9,160 nucleotides of DNA. Source: JBFGWM01 sp041588495 (GTDB taxonomy: Bacteria > Pseudomonadota > Gammaproteobacteria > Pseudomonadales > JBFGWM01). The notes under the pieces are model-generated. The model was not told where the DNA came from and ran no database searches. It was given only the letters and a program-made list of their open reading frames with translations. The stretch is from positions 1 to 9,160 of the forward strand of contig JBFGWM010000104.1 of the NCBI GenBank assembly GCA_041588495.1, in the 5' to 3' direction. This document shows, in pieces, positions 1 to 5,295 of this stretch. The position numbers and the translations under genes were made by a program. Each line of letters opens with the position of its first letter. Within the stretch, counting starts at the first letter, position 1.

Positions 1-1
1 C

Positions 2-262
2 ACCCTGCACAATACCTTCCTGGTCACCGGCGGGGCGCCGTTCCTGAAGCGTGGGCAGGTCATCGCACCGGCCACGCCCGGGGAACTGGACCACCGTGTG
101 CGCGACGAGGCGCAGTCCGAAAACATTGACATCGCACCGACCGTTGCCTGGCTGCTGGGCATGAAGGGAATCGAGTTCGACGGCCGCCCGATCAGGGAGG
201 CCTTCGATTTCAAGGGCGCGGGCATGAAGAAGCCGATGAAGGGTTCCTGCGGCGCACTCTGA
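2..262 (+). CDS. Alkaline-phosphatase-superfamily hydrolase, C-terminal end (partial)
   Basis: The reading frame is open from the window edge to a TGA at 260-262 and gives the last 86 residues of a protein whose start lies upstream. Visible are LHNTFLVTGG near the start, where sulfatase/phosphodiesterase-like enzymes have a metal-binding histidine segment, and ENIDIAPTVAWLLGM followed by FDGRPIREAF. That pairing (asparagine-isoleucine-aspartate, then 'APT..LLG', then 'DGR') is typical of the C-terminus of the alkaline phosphatase superfamily: type I phosphodiesterases/nucleotide pyrophosphatases and sulfatases. These enzymes hydrolyse phosphate or sulfate esters using two metal ions. The catalytic Thr/Ser and most metal ligands would be in the missing part, so substrate and cell location cannot be judged. 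The tail is lysine-rich and ends with a single cysteine close to the C-terminus. It converges on the response regulator gene with a 27-base gap. Confidence 0.72.
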   Translation, partial: TLHNTFLVTGGAPFLKRGQVIAPATPGELDHRVRDEAQSENIDIAPTVAWLLGMKGIEFDGRPIREAFDFKGAGMKKPMKGSCGAL

Positions 263-289
263 AGCCCCCTCTGGAAACAGGGCGAGCGC

Positions 290-1087
290 TCAGTCCTCGA
301 GAATCTGCTTGAGCAGTCCCTTCACGCTGGCCGGTTCGAAGGGCTTGTCGCAGATCGCGGAGACGCCCGCGGTGCGCACGGAACTCAGGCGCGCGGAATC
401 CTGCTCGGAAGTCACCATCAGGATCGGAATGTCCATCTGCCCGGACCGGGTGCGGATGAACGCGGTGAGTTCCTCGCCATCCATCTCCGGCATGTTGTAG
501 TCGGTGACGATCAGGTCGAAGCGGTTTTCCTCGAGAATCTCCACCGCCTCCACGCCGTTCTTGGCCAGGGTGATGTTCTCGATACCCATGTCGCTGAGCA
601 CCCGCTTCAGGTGGTTACGGGCCATCGCGCTGTCGTCCACCAGCAGGACCCGGAGGTCCTCGACGTCATATAGCTCCAGCACCAGTTCGTCCGGCTGCAG
701 AAAGTCGAGGGCGGAAGCCAGGGCATTGCGCAGGTCGGCGCCGTCAAATGGCTTGGGCAGGATGGCCACCACGCCGGCCTGCCGTATGGGATCCAGGTTC
801 TCCCACTTCTGCTCGCTGGACACCAGCATGAACGGCAACTCGCGCAAATCGGGATCTTCACGCAGGGCCTCCACCAGGTCGGTACCGGTGCCATCGGGCA
901 GGTACATGGCGCTGGTCACCAGGTCCGGCTTGTACTGCTTGACCTTGTCCAGGGCGGAGGCGATGGAATCAGCCTCGTCCAGCTTGCTGATACCCGCCTC
1001 TTCCAGCTGGCGACGGATGATCTTGCGCTGTGGCACGGAGGGTTCCACGAGCAGGATCGAGAGGTCTCTGATTCCCAGTCCGGACAT
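290..1087 (-). CDS. Tandem-receiver (CheY-like) response regulator with degenerate first receiver
   Basis: A 265-residue protein made only of two CheY-type receiver domains, with no DNA-binding, GGDEF or other output domain. Receiver 1 (about residues 9-130) keeps the late lysine (K112 in LPKPF), but the acidic pair is reduced to E15-P16 and the phosphoacceptor position is alanine (A60, in DLVTSAMYLP). Receiver 2 (about 145-265) is canonical: D151-D152, phosphoacceptor D196 in VTDYNMP, T226, and K248 in CDKPF. Only the second domain should accept phosphate, from an unknown kinase. I chose the ATG at 1087 because family homology begins right after it and a GGATGG stretch lies 7 bases upstream. 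The frame stays open to 1210, but that extension resembles no receiver and would run through the putative promoter. It is divergent from the PilZ gene. It could act as a phosphate sink or a partner-binding adaptor. Confidence 0.9.
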   Translation of the reverse strand: MSGLGIRDLSILLVEPSVPQRKIIRRQLEEAGISKLDEADSIASALDKVKQYKPDLVTSAMYLPDGTGTDLVEALREDPDLRELPFMLVSSEQKWENLDPIRQAGVVAILPKPFDGADLRNALASALDFLQPDELVLELYDVEDLRVLLVDDSAMARNHLKRVLSDMGIENITLAKNGVEAVEILEENRFDLIVTDYNMPEMDGEELTAFIRTRSGQMDIPILMVTSEQDSARLSSVRTAGVSAICDKPFEPASVKGLLKQILED

Positions 1088-1138
1088 CGAAAAGCCATCC
1101 GCAAAAGACGTCGGCCAACCAGCGGCCGATTCGCTTCC

Positions 1139-1147
1139 AGCATAGCA
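1139..1147 (-). promoter_or_regulatory. Putative extended -10 promoter for the tandem-receiver gene
   Basis: Read on the minus strand, the sequence is TGCTATGCT: an extended -10 (TG-N) followed by TATGCT, which matches four of six sigma-70 -10 bases. No good -35 is visible 16-18 bases upstream, as is usual for extended -10 promoters. The predicted start of transcription would be about 45 bases before the ATG at 1087, which supports that start codon over the longer open frame. The same TCTGCTAT-X-CT core appears before the chemoreceptor gene. This is pattern reading only. Confidence 0.35.
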
Positions 1148-1159
1148 GAACAGCCCTCC

Positions 1160-1171
1160 GGGAACGTTCCC
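1160..1171. promoter_or_regulatory. Perfect 12-bp palindrome between divergent promoters (candidate operator)
   Basis: GGGAACGTTCCC is a perfect inverted repeat in the 143-base gap between the response regulator and PilZ genes. It overlaps the putative -35 of the PilZ gene (1167-1172) and lies just where a -35 for the minus-strand promoter would fall. A dimeric regulator bound here could control both genes. No regulator family can be assigned from the site alone. Confidence 0.4.
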
Positions 1172-1195
1172 CGCGGTCCCGGCCTCGGCTACACT
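1167..1195 (+). promoter_or_regulatory. Putative sigma-70-type promoter for the PilZ gene
   Basis: TTCCCC (1167-1172) and TACACT (1190-1195) are separated by 17 bases. The -35 is poor (three of six) and the -10 fair (four of six). Transcription would start near 1202 and leave a leader of about 28 bases before the ATG at 1231. The -35 half overlaps the GGGAACGTTCCC palindrome. Confidence 0.33.
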
Positions 1196-1230
1196 GGATC
1201 GAGGCGGCACGCCAGCTTCCCGGAAATCCC

Positions 1231-1638
1231 ATGAGAGCCTTTATCCGCCACCCGGTGACCATACCCATCTCGCTACGGACGGCCGATTCGGGCGGCCAGA
1301 GCGAACTCAGCCAGGATGTCGGCCTCGGCGGCCTGGCCCTGGAATGGCCGGAGGCCCTCGAACCCGGCGCCAGCGTGCACATCCACATCGACATCGTGCG
1401 CCCTCCCTTCTCCACCCGCGGGCGGGTCGCATGGAACCGCCCCATGGGCGACCGCTACCTGCTGGGAATCCGCTTCCTGGACCAGGATGATGCCTACCGC
1501 GCGCGCATGGTCGAGCAGGTCTGTCACATCGAGCATTACCGCCGGGAAATTTTCCGCGAGCAGGGGCGCGAACTCAGCGAGGACGAGGCTGCCCGGGAAT
1601 GGATGGAAATCTACGCGCGGGACTTTCCCGGGACCTGA
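1231..1638 (+). CDS. PilZ-domain protein (putative c-di-GMP receptor)
   Basis: A 135-residue single-domain protein. The N-terminal RAFIRHP (residues 2-8) gives the RxxxR arginine motif of PilZ domains. It is followed by a beta-barrel with QDVGLGGLAL (28-37) where the family has [D/N]xSxxG, and a VAWNRP...YLLGIRF strand pair near residues 66-82. The C-terminal third (RARMVEQVCHIEHYR and on) is helical and charged, as in a recurring small gammaproteobacterial PilZ family. PilZ domains bind cyclic di-GMP and pass the signal to motility, pili or polysaccharide systems. The motif serine is glycine here (G31), which may weaken binding. GGAA lies 5 bases before the ATG. The gene is divergent from the tandem-receiver gene and 138 bases ahead of the chemoreceptor gene, so a shared role in surface or motility behaviour is plausible but unproven. 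Confidence 0.88.
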   Translation: MRAFIRHPVTIPISLRTADSGGQSELSQDVGLGGLALEWPEALEPGASVHIHIDIVRPPFSTRGRVAWNRPMGDRYLLGIRFLDQDDAYRARMVEQVCHIEHYRREIFREQGRELSEDEAAREWMEIYARDFPGT

Positions 1639-1676
1639 TCCGCATCGTGGAGCGGTCCTCGGTGACGCAAACGCTC

Positions 1677-1685
1677 TGCTATTCT
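1677..1685 (+). promoter_or_regulatory. Putative extended -10 promoter for the chemoreceptor gene
   Basis: TGCTATTCT is an extended -10 (TG-N-TATTCT; the hexamer matches five of six consensus bases). No convincing -35 lies 16-18 bases upstream. Transcription would begin near 1692, giving a leader of about 85 bases. No sigma-28 (flagellar) promoter pattern was seen in this 138-base gap. The core resembles the element before the tandem-receiver gene. Confidence 0.35.
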
Positions 1686-1776
1686 TTACAGTTGGAAATC
1701 CCACTGTCCGGCACACCGCGAACCGGCAGCCCCGCAGCATGGGACACAGGCAAACCTGACCGGTGCAGACCTATCT

Positions 1777-3012
1777 ATGGCCATGAACGAAGCCCCGTCT
1801 GATTCGAACTGGATGCTGCCCGCGGCCATCGCCGTGTGCGGCGGCGCGGTACTGATCGCCGCGTGGATGGACTCCAGCATGGCCGGCGCCGGCGCCGGCG
1901 TTCTGACCCTGGCCGTGGCCGGCTGGGCGTGGGCCTGGAGCGGCCGGGCCGGAGAACTGGCAACCAAGCACATTGCCGCACTGGAGGCGCGCCTGTCCCG
2001 TGGCGGTGGCGCAAATGAGCGCGAGGCCGCGGCGGCCGCGTTCCGGGAAGCGATCGAGCAGGTATTCTCCCACGCTCTGCCGACCTGGAAGAGCCACCTG
2101 GACGCCTGCAACGACACCTTGAACAACGCGTCGCGTTCCCTGGCCTCGCGCTTCGAGGAGATCGACCAGAGCCTCGAGGCGATCCGCCAGAGCCAGACCA
2201 CCGGCAGGCGGTCCGGCTTCGACGAGATCGATTCCACCGAGGAAGAGGAGGAGGTGCACAGCGATTCCCCGGAAATGCTCGACAAGCTGCGGCAGGTGGC
2301 GGAAGCACTGCGCGACTCGGTGCAAATGAAGAACAGCGCGATGCAGCAGATCGAGACCCTTGAGCAGTTCACTGAGGACCTGCGCAAGATGGCCGAGGAC
2401 GTCGACAAGGTCGCCAAGCAGACTGACCTGCTGGCTCTCAACGCGGCGATCGAGGCGGCACGGGCCGGAGAGGCGGGACGCGGCTTCGCGGTGGTCGCCG
2501 ACGAGGTGCGGACCCTGGCCAAGGTGGCCGAGGAAACCGGGCGCAACATCATCGGCAAGGCCAACGACATCCAGACCCACATCGGCCACACGCTGACTGC
2601 CGCCAAGGAGTCTGCGGAGAAGGAAAACCGCCTGCTGAAAGAATCCGAGGAATCCATCGACATCGTGCTGGACCGCTACCAGCTCGCGTCAGAGACCCTG
2701 GAAATCACCTCACACCTGCTGGTCAACCTCAGCGTCGACCTGCACCGCGAAATCGAGGGCGCGGCCCACGACCTGAAGTTCCGGGACCGGGTCGTCCACG
2801 TGCTCGAACAGATTCAGCATGACATCGACCACCTGGCCGGGCAGCTGCACGAGGGCCAGGTTGCGATCCGCAAGGGCGACCGGCCCGAGCCCATCGATGT
2901 CGGCCAGTGGGACCGCCGCCTGGGCGGCAGCTATGGCGCCCGGCCCGAGCCGGCCGCCGACGCGCAGCCCGGGGTGCCCCCGACCCTGGACCAGGCCGCC
3001 TCCGCGGTCTGA
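1777..3012 (+). CDS. Short membrane-anchored methyl-accepting chemotaxis-type protein
   Basis: A 411-residue protein. Two hydrophobic segments (about residues 12-30 and 37-55) are joined by a short loop, so there is essentially no periplasmic ligand-binding domain, and no HAMP is recognisable. Helical, coiled-coil-like sequence follows, interrupted by an acidic linker with five consecutive glutamates (155-159). The signalling hairpin tip is plain at about 214-248, with DLLALNAAIEAARAGE and GRGFAVVADEVRTLA, the most conserved CheA/CheW-contact region of chemoreceptors. LKFRDRV (333-339) and a tryptophan/tyrosine-containing tail (QWDRRLGGSY) match features of a gammaproteobacterial subgroup of such receptors. 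No NWETF-type CheR tether is present. ATG 1777 is used; ATG 1783 is equally possible and neither has a strong ribosome site. It probably senses a cytoplasmic or membrane state and signals to a kinase encoded elsewhere. Confidence 0.88.
   Translation: MAMNEAPSDSNWMLPAAIAVCGGAVLIAAWMDSSMAGAGAGVLTLAVAGWAWAWSGRAGELATKHIAALEARLSRGGGANEREAAAAAFREAIEQVFSHALPTWKSHLDACNDTLNNASRSLASRFEEIDQSLEAIRQSQTTGRRSGFDEIDSTEEEEEVHSDSPEMLDKLRQVAEALRDSVQMKNSAMQQIETLEQFTEDLRKMAEDVDKVAKQTDLLALNAAIEAARAGEAGRGFAVVADEVRTLAKVAEETGRNIIGKANDIQTHIGHTLTAAKESAEKENRLLKESEESIDIVLDRYQLASETLEITSHLLVNLSVDLHREIEGAAHDLKFRDRVVHVLEQIQHDIDHLAGQLHEGQVAIRKGDRPEPIDVGQWDRRLGGSYGARPEPAADAQPGVPPTLDQAASAV
1882..1899 (+). repeat. Three tandem GCCGGC units inside the chemoreceptor gene
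   Basis: Three perfect 6-base units in frame encode Ala-Gly-Ala-Gly-Ala-Gly (residues 36-41), at the start of the second hydrophobic segment. Gain or loss of a unit would keep frame and change only the length of the loop or helix. With so few copies this is probably a chance product of GC-rich Ala/Gly codons. Confidence 0.55.
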
Positions 3013-3024
3013 AAACCAGCTTCA

Positions 3025-3040
3025 GCCGCGCCTTCGCGGC
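3025..3040. terminator. Weak hairpin between convergent chemoreceptor and glutaredoxin genes
   Basis: GCCGCG, loop CCTT, CGCGGC forms a perfect 6-bp GC stem in the 62-base convergent gap. There is no T run directly after it on the plus strand. On the minus strand a TTTT appears only about 10 bases downstream. It may serve as a poor bidirectional terminator or simply slow polymerase. Confidence 0.3.
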
Positions 3041-3074
3041 GCGTCACGCCCCGCGAGCGGATGGCGCCGACAGT

Positions 3075-3428
3075 CTAGTCGCCGCTGGCCGCTTCGGAAT
3101 CGCCCGCTTCCTCGCTGACCGCACCGCCGCCCACCATCTTCTGCAGCTCGCCATTCTGGTACAGCTCGAGAATGATGTCGCAGCCACCGACCAGTTCACC
3201 GTCGATGTAGAGCTGGGGAAAAGTCGGCCAGTTGGCGTACTTGGGCAGGTTGGCGCGGATTTCCGGGTTCTGCAGCACATCGACGTACGCAAACTTCTCG
3301 CCACAGGCCATCAGCGCCTGGGAGGCCCGCGACGAAAAGCCGCACTGGGGCAGCTGCGGCGAACCCTTCATATAAAGAATGATGTGGTTCGACTCGATCT
3401 GGTCGCGAATGGTGTCCATGATGTCCAT
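3075..3428 (-). CDS. grxD: Monothiol CGFS glutaredoxin (Grx4/GrxD family)
   Basis: A 117-residue protein, the usual length of bacterial Grx4. The active site PQCGFS has its single cysteine at C29. The glutathione-binding elements K21, WPTFPQLY (67-74, with the cis-proline) and GGCDI (81-85) are all present. Such proteins bind a [2Fe-2S] cluster with glutathione, often paired with BolA proteins, and deliver or sense iron-sulfur clusters in the cytoplasm. The C-terminal tail is acidic (SEEAGDSEAASGD), as in the E. coli protein. The start is the ATG at 3428: homology begins there and a GGAG sits 9 bases upstream. The open frame continues to 3521 without family likeness. The hyuB-like gene lies 52 bases upstream on the same strand, so co-transcription is possible, although a TAAAAT promoter element lies in the gap. 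Confidence 0.95.
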   Translation of the reverse strand: MDIMDTIRDQIESNHIILYMKGSPQLPQCGFSSRASQALMACGEKFAYVDVLQNPEIRANLPKYANWPTFPQLYIDGELVGGCDIILELYQNGELQKMVGGGAVSEEAGDSEAASGD

Positions 3429-3469
3429 CTGGTTGCACTCCGGGAGTGGCGTTCGTTTACCTGGACCCC

Positions 3470-3499
3470 ATTTTAACGTTTCACGTATCGGACCGCGAA
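3470..3499 (-). promoter_or_regulatory. Putative promoter for the glutaredoxin gene
   Basis: On the minus strand, TTCGCG (3494-3499, inside the 3' end of the hyuB-like gene) and TAAAAT (3470-3475, five of six -10 matches) are spaced by 18 bases. Transcription would begin about 35 bases before the glutaredoxin ATG. This would let the essential-type Fe-S gene be expressed without the upstream hydantoinase gene. Confidence 0.33.
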
Positions 3500-5055
3500 C
3501 CCCCGGCGCCATTCCTCGCACCCCACCCGCCTCCGCCGGCCGTGGCCAGCGTCAGGCGGTCTCCGGCAGCGACCTGGAACGAGGTCTTGGCCGCGAGCAA
3601 CCGGCCGTTCAGAAGATTCTCGCCCGGCGTGCCCGCCTCTCCGCCAGCCAGTCCCCACGGCGCCCGTGCCCGGCGTTCGGTCAGCAGGCTGACCTGTGCC
3701 GGCGCCAGGAACTCGAATTCGCGCACCAGGCCATCCCCCCCGCGATGCAGGCCATCACCCCCCGAGCCGCGACGCACGGCGTAGCGGGTGACCCGCAGCG
3801 GATAGTGCATTTCCAGGCTCTCCACCGGGGTGTTCAGGGTGTTCGTCATGTGGGTCTGCACCGCGGACAGCCCGTCACACGACGGCCCGGCGCCCATGCC
3901 GCCGCCGATGGTCTCGTAATAATCCCAACGCGGCTGCCCCCGCGCCCCGGCACTGCCCATGGCGACATTGTTCATGCTGCCGTGGCTGGCAGCGGGAATA
4001 CGCCCGGGCAGGGCCTCCGCCAGCGCACCCAGCAGGACGTCGACGATCCGCGTGGACGTCTCCACGTTGCCGGCAGCCACCGCGGCCGGGAAACGTGCAT
4101 TGACCAGGCTGCCCGCCTCGGCCGCGATGCGGATGCCGCGCAGGGTCCCCTGGCAGGCCGGGGTTCCGGCCGGCATCAGGCAGCGGAACACGTAGTACAC
4201 CGCCGCAGCCACCACAGGAAGCGGACAGTTGATGTTGCCGGGCGACTGCGCCGCGGTCCCCGCGAAATCGACCAGCACGCCCGAAGAGTCCACATCGATC
4301 CGGACCCGCACCGGAAGATCGCGCTGGCCGGCGCCATCGTCCTCCATGTAGTCCGTGAAGGCATAGGTCCCGGGCGGAATCTCGCGAAGGGCCTCCGCGG
4401 CCAGGCGTTCGCCGTAGTCGTTCAATGCCTCCAGAGCCGCCAGGTAGGCACCCACACCCATGCCGGTGACCAGATCGAGCAGGCGCCCGAGACCGGTGCG
4501 GTTGGCACTGACCTGGGCCAGGAAATCAGGGGGAACGGCCTCCCCCGCGCGCGCGGGAATGGCTTCCAGCAGGCGCGCCGCCGGCGCCTGCAGGCGTCCG
4601 TCGCGATACAGGTGCATGGGCGGGATCAGCACGCCCTCCTCGTCGAGGGAGCGCGAAACCGGCATCGAACCGGGCGCCGCGGCGCCGATGTTGGCGTGGT
4701 GAGCGCGGTTGGCCACGAAGCCCGCAAGTTGCCCGCCGCTGAAAAGCGGCGAGATCACGGTGACGTCCGGCAGGTGGGTGCCGCCCATGAACGGGTCGTT
4801 GACCATGACCACGTCGCCCGGCGCCCAGTCGAGGGCGTCCACGATGTCGCGCATGGCATAGGCCATGCTGCCGAGGTGCACCGGGATATGCGCCGCCTGG
4901 GCACACAGGTGGCCCGCCGGATCGAAAATCGCGCAGGAGAAATCCAGGCGTTCCTTGATGTTGGTGGAAAACGCCGCGCGGCGCAGGACCGCCGCCATTT
5001 CATCGCAGACCGCGCCGACCCGGCTGGAGAAGATACTGAGTTCTACCGGGTTCAC
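3481..5055 (-). CDS. Hydantoinase B / 5-oxoprolinase beta-subunit family protein (HyuB-like)
   Basis: A 524-residue protein of the N-methylhydantoinase B family. These act with a HyuA-type subunit to open hydantoin, oxoproline or related lactam rings with ATP, or as acetone- and acetophenone-carboxylase-type subunits. Family hallmarks appear in order: FSTNIKERLDFSCAIFD (29-45), AQAAHIPVHLGSM (52-64), NDPFMGGTHLPD (86-97), NRAHHANIG (116-124), VDFAGTAAQSPGNINCP (262-278), ASHGSMNNVAMG (356-367), ETIGGGMGAGPSCDG (381-395), and a glycine-rich GGGGWG end near 507-512. I place the start at the GTG at 5055 (VNPVELS), where homology begins, with GGGGG just upstream. The frame is open to a GTG at 5193, but those 46 codons look non-coding. 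No HyuA gene adjoins: upstream is divergent argD, downstream is the glutaredoxin gene. Substrate cannot be named. Confidence 0.9.
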   Translation of the reverse strand: MNPVELSIFSSRVGAVCDEMAAVLRRAAFSTNIKERLDFSCAIFDPAGHLCAQAAHIPVHLGSMAYAMRDIVDALDWAPGDVVMVNDPFMGGTHLPDVTVISPLFSGGQLAGFVANRAHHANIGAAAPGSMPVSRSLDEEGVLIPPMHLYRDGRLQAPAARLLEAIPARAGEAVPPDFLAQVSANRTGLGRLLDLVTGMGVGAYLAALEALNDYGERLAAEALREIPPGTYAFTDYMEDDGAGQRDLPVRVRIDVDSSGVLVDFAGTAAQSPGNINCPLPVVAAAVYYVFRCLMPAGTPACQGTLRGIRIAAEAGSLVNARFPAAVAAGNVETSTRIVDVLLGALAEALPGRIPAASHGSMNNVAMGSAGARGQPRWDYYETIGGGMGAGPSCDGLSAVQTHMTNTLNTPVESLEMHYPLRVTRYAVRRGSGGDGLHRGGDGLVREFEFLAPAQVSLLTERRARAPWGLAGGEAGTPGENLLNGRLLAAKTSFQVAAGDRLTLATAGGGGWGARNGAGGSRSDT

Positions 5056-5073
5056 GCCCGCCCCCGCCGACAG

Positions 5074-5095
5074 TGCCGGATTGTTGTGTCCGGCA
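5074..5095 (-). promoter_or_regulatory. Inverted repeat in the leader of the hyuB-like gene
   Basis: TGCCGG and CCGGCA flank a 10-base spacer (5080-5089), 18 bases upstream of the chosen GTG start. A TATCAT (-10-like, minus strand, 5099-5104) lies just upstream without a recognisable -35. The repeat could be an operator or an RNA stem near the ribosome site; it could also be chance in GC-rich DNA. Confidence 0.27.
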
Positions 5096-5200
5096 ATGAT
5101 GATAGCCCCTTGCAGGACCTGGCTACAGCCGTCCGGGACAGCAGCTTCGCGTCCCGCGGAAACCCGCCGCAGACGGCCCATCAAAGCCTCCACTCACGGT

Positions 5201-5229
5201 TTGCCAAGCCCTCAAAACGACGTTAGTAT
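5201..5229 (+). promoter_or_regulatory. Sigma-70-type promoter upstream of argD
   Basis: TTGCCA (5201-5206, five of six -35 matches) and TAGTAT (5224-5229, four of six -10 matches) are separated by the ideal 17 bases. The spacer contains AAAA. This is the best promoter match in the window. Transcription would start near 5236, only a few bases before a terminator-type hairpin, and about 60 bases before the argD GTG. No E. coli-type ARG box was recognised nearby. Confidence 0.6.
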
Positions 5230-5242
5230 CACTTTTTTGGAC

Positions 5243-5270
5243 CGGCAGCCGTGGCTGCCGTTTTTGTTTT
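5243..5270 (+). terminator. Intrinsic-terminator-type hairpin in the argD leader
   Basis: CGGCAGC, loop CGTG, GCTGCCG gives a perfect 7-bp GC-rich stem (5243-5249 with 5254-5260), followed immediately by TTTTTGTTTT (5261-5270). That is a textbook Rho-independent terminator in the plus direction. No plus-strand gene ends here: it lies between the divergent hyuB-like and argD genes, just after the argD promoter. It therefore looks like a leader attenuator, the end of a very short RNA, or a block to upstream transcription. Confidence 0.65.
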
Positions 5271-5295
5271 GTGGACCGCCGATTCGGACCGAGCC

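Noticed and set aside
263..289. Possible terminator in the first convergent gap (CTG GAAA CAG with flanking C and G runs)
   Set aside because: Only a 3-bp uninterrupted stem and no T tract on either strand.
1088..1210. N-terminal extension of the tandem-receiver protein to 1210
   Set aside because: The extra 41 residues have no receiver likeness and would cover the putative promoter and the palindrome.
1639..1776. Flagellar sigma-28 promoter ahead of the chemoreceptor gene
   Set aside because: No GCCGATAA-like element with a TAAA upstream was found in the gap.
3379..5226. Long plus-strand open frame opposite the hyuB-like gene
   Set aside because: It is antisense to a gene with clear family motifs, its composition is His/Arg/Gln-rich without any domain, and long antisense frames are expected in GC-rich DNA.
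5251..5295. Upstream GTG start for argD at 5251
   Set aside because: The codon lies within the terminator hairpin, the added 15 residues do not look like ArgD, and the GTG at 5296 gives the normal N-terminus.
5194..5295. ArgR operator (ARG box) upstream of argD
   Set aside because: No TGAAT...ATTCA-type inverted repeat is visible; the AT-rich part belongs to the promoter and the T tract.
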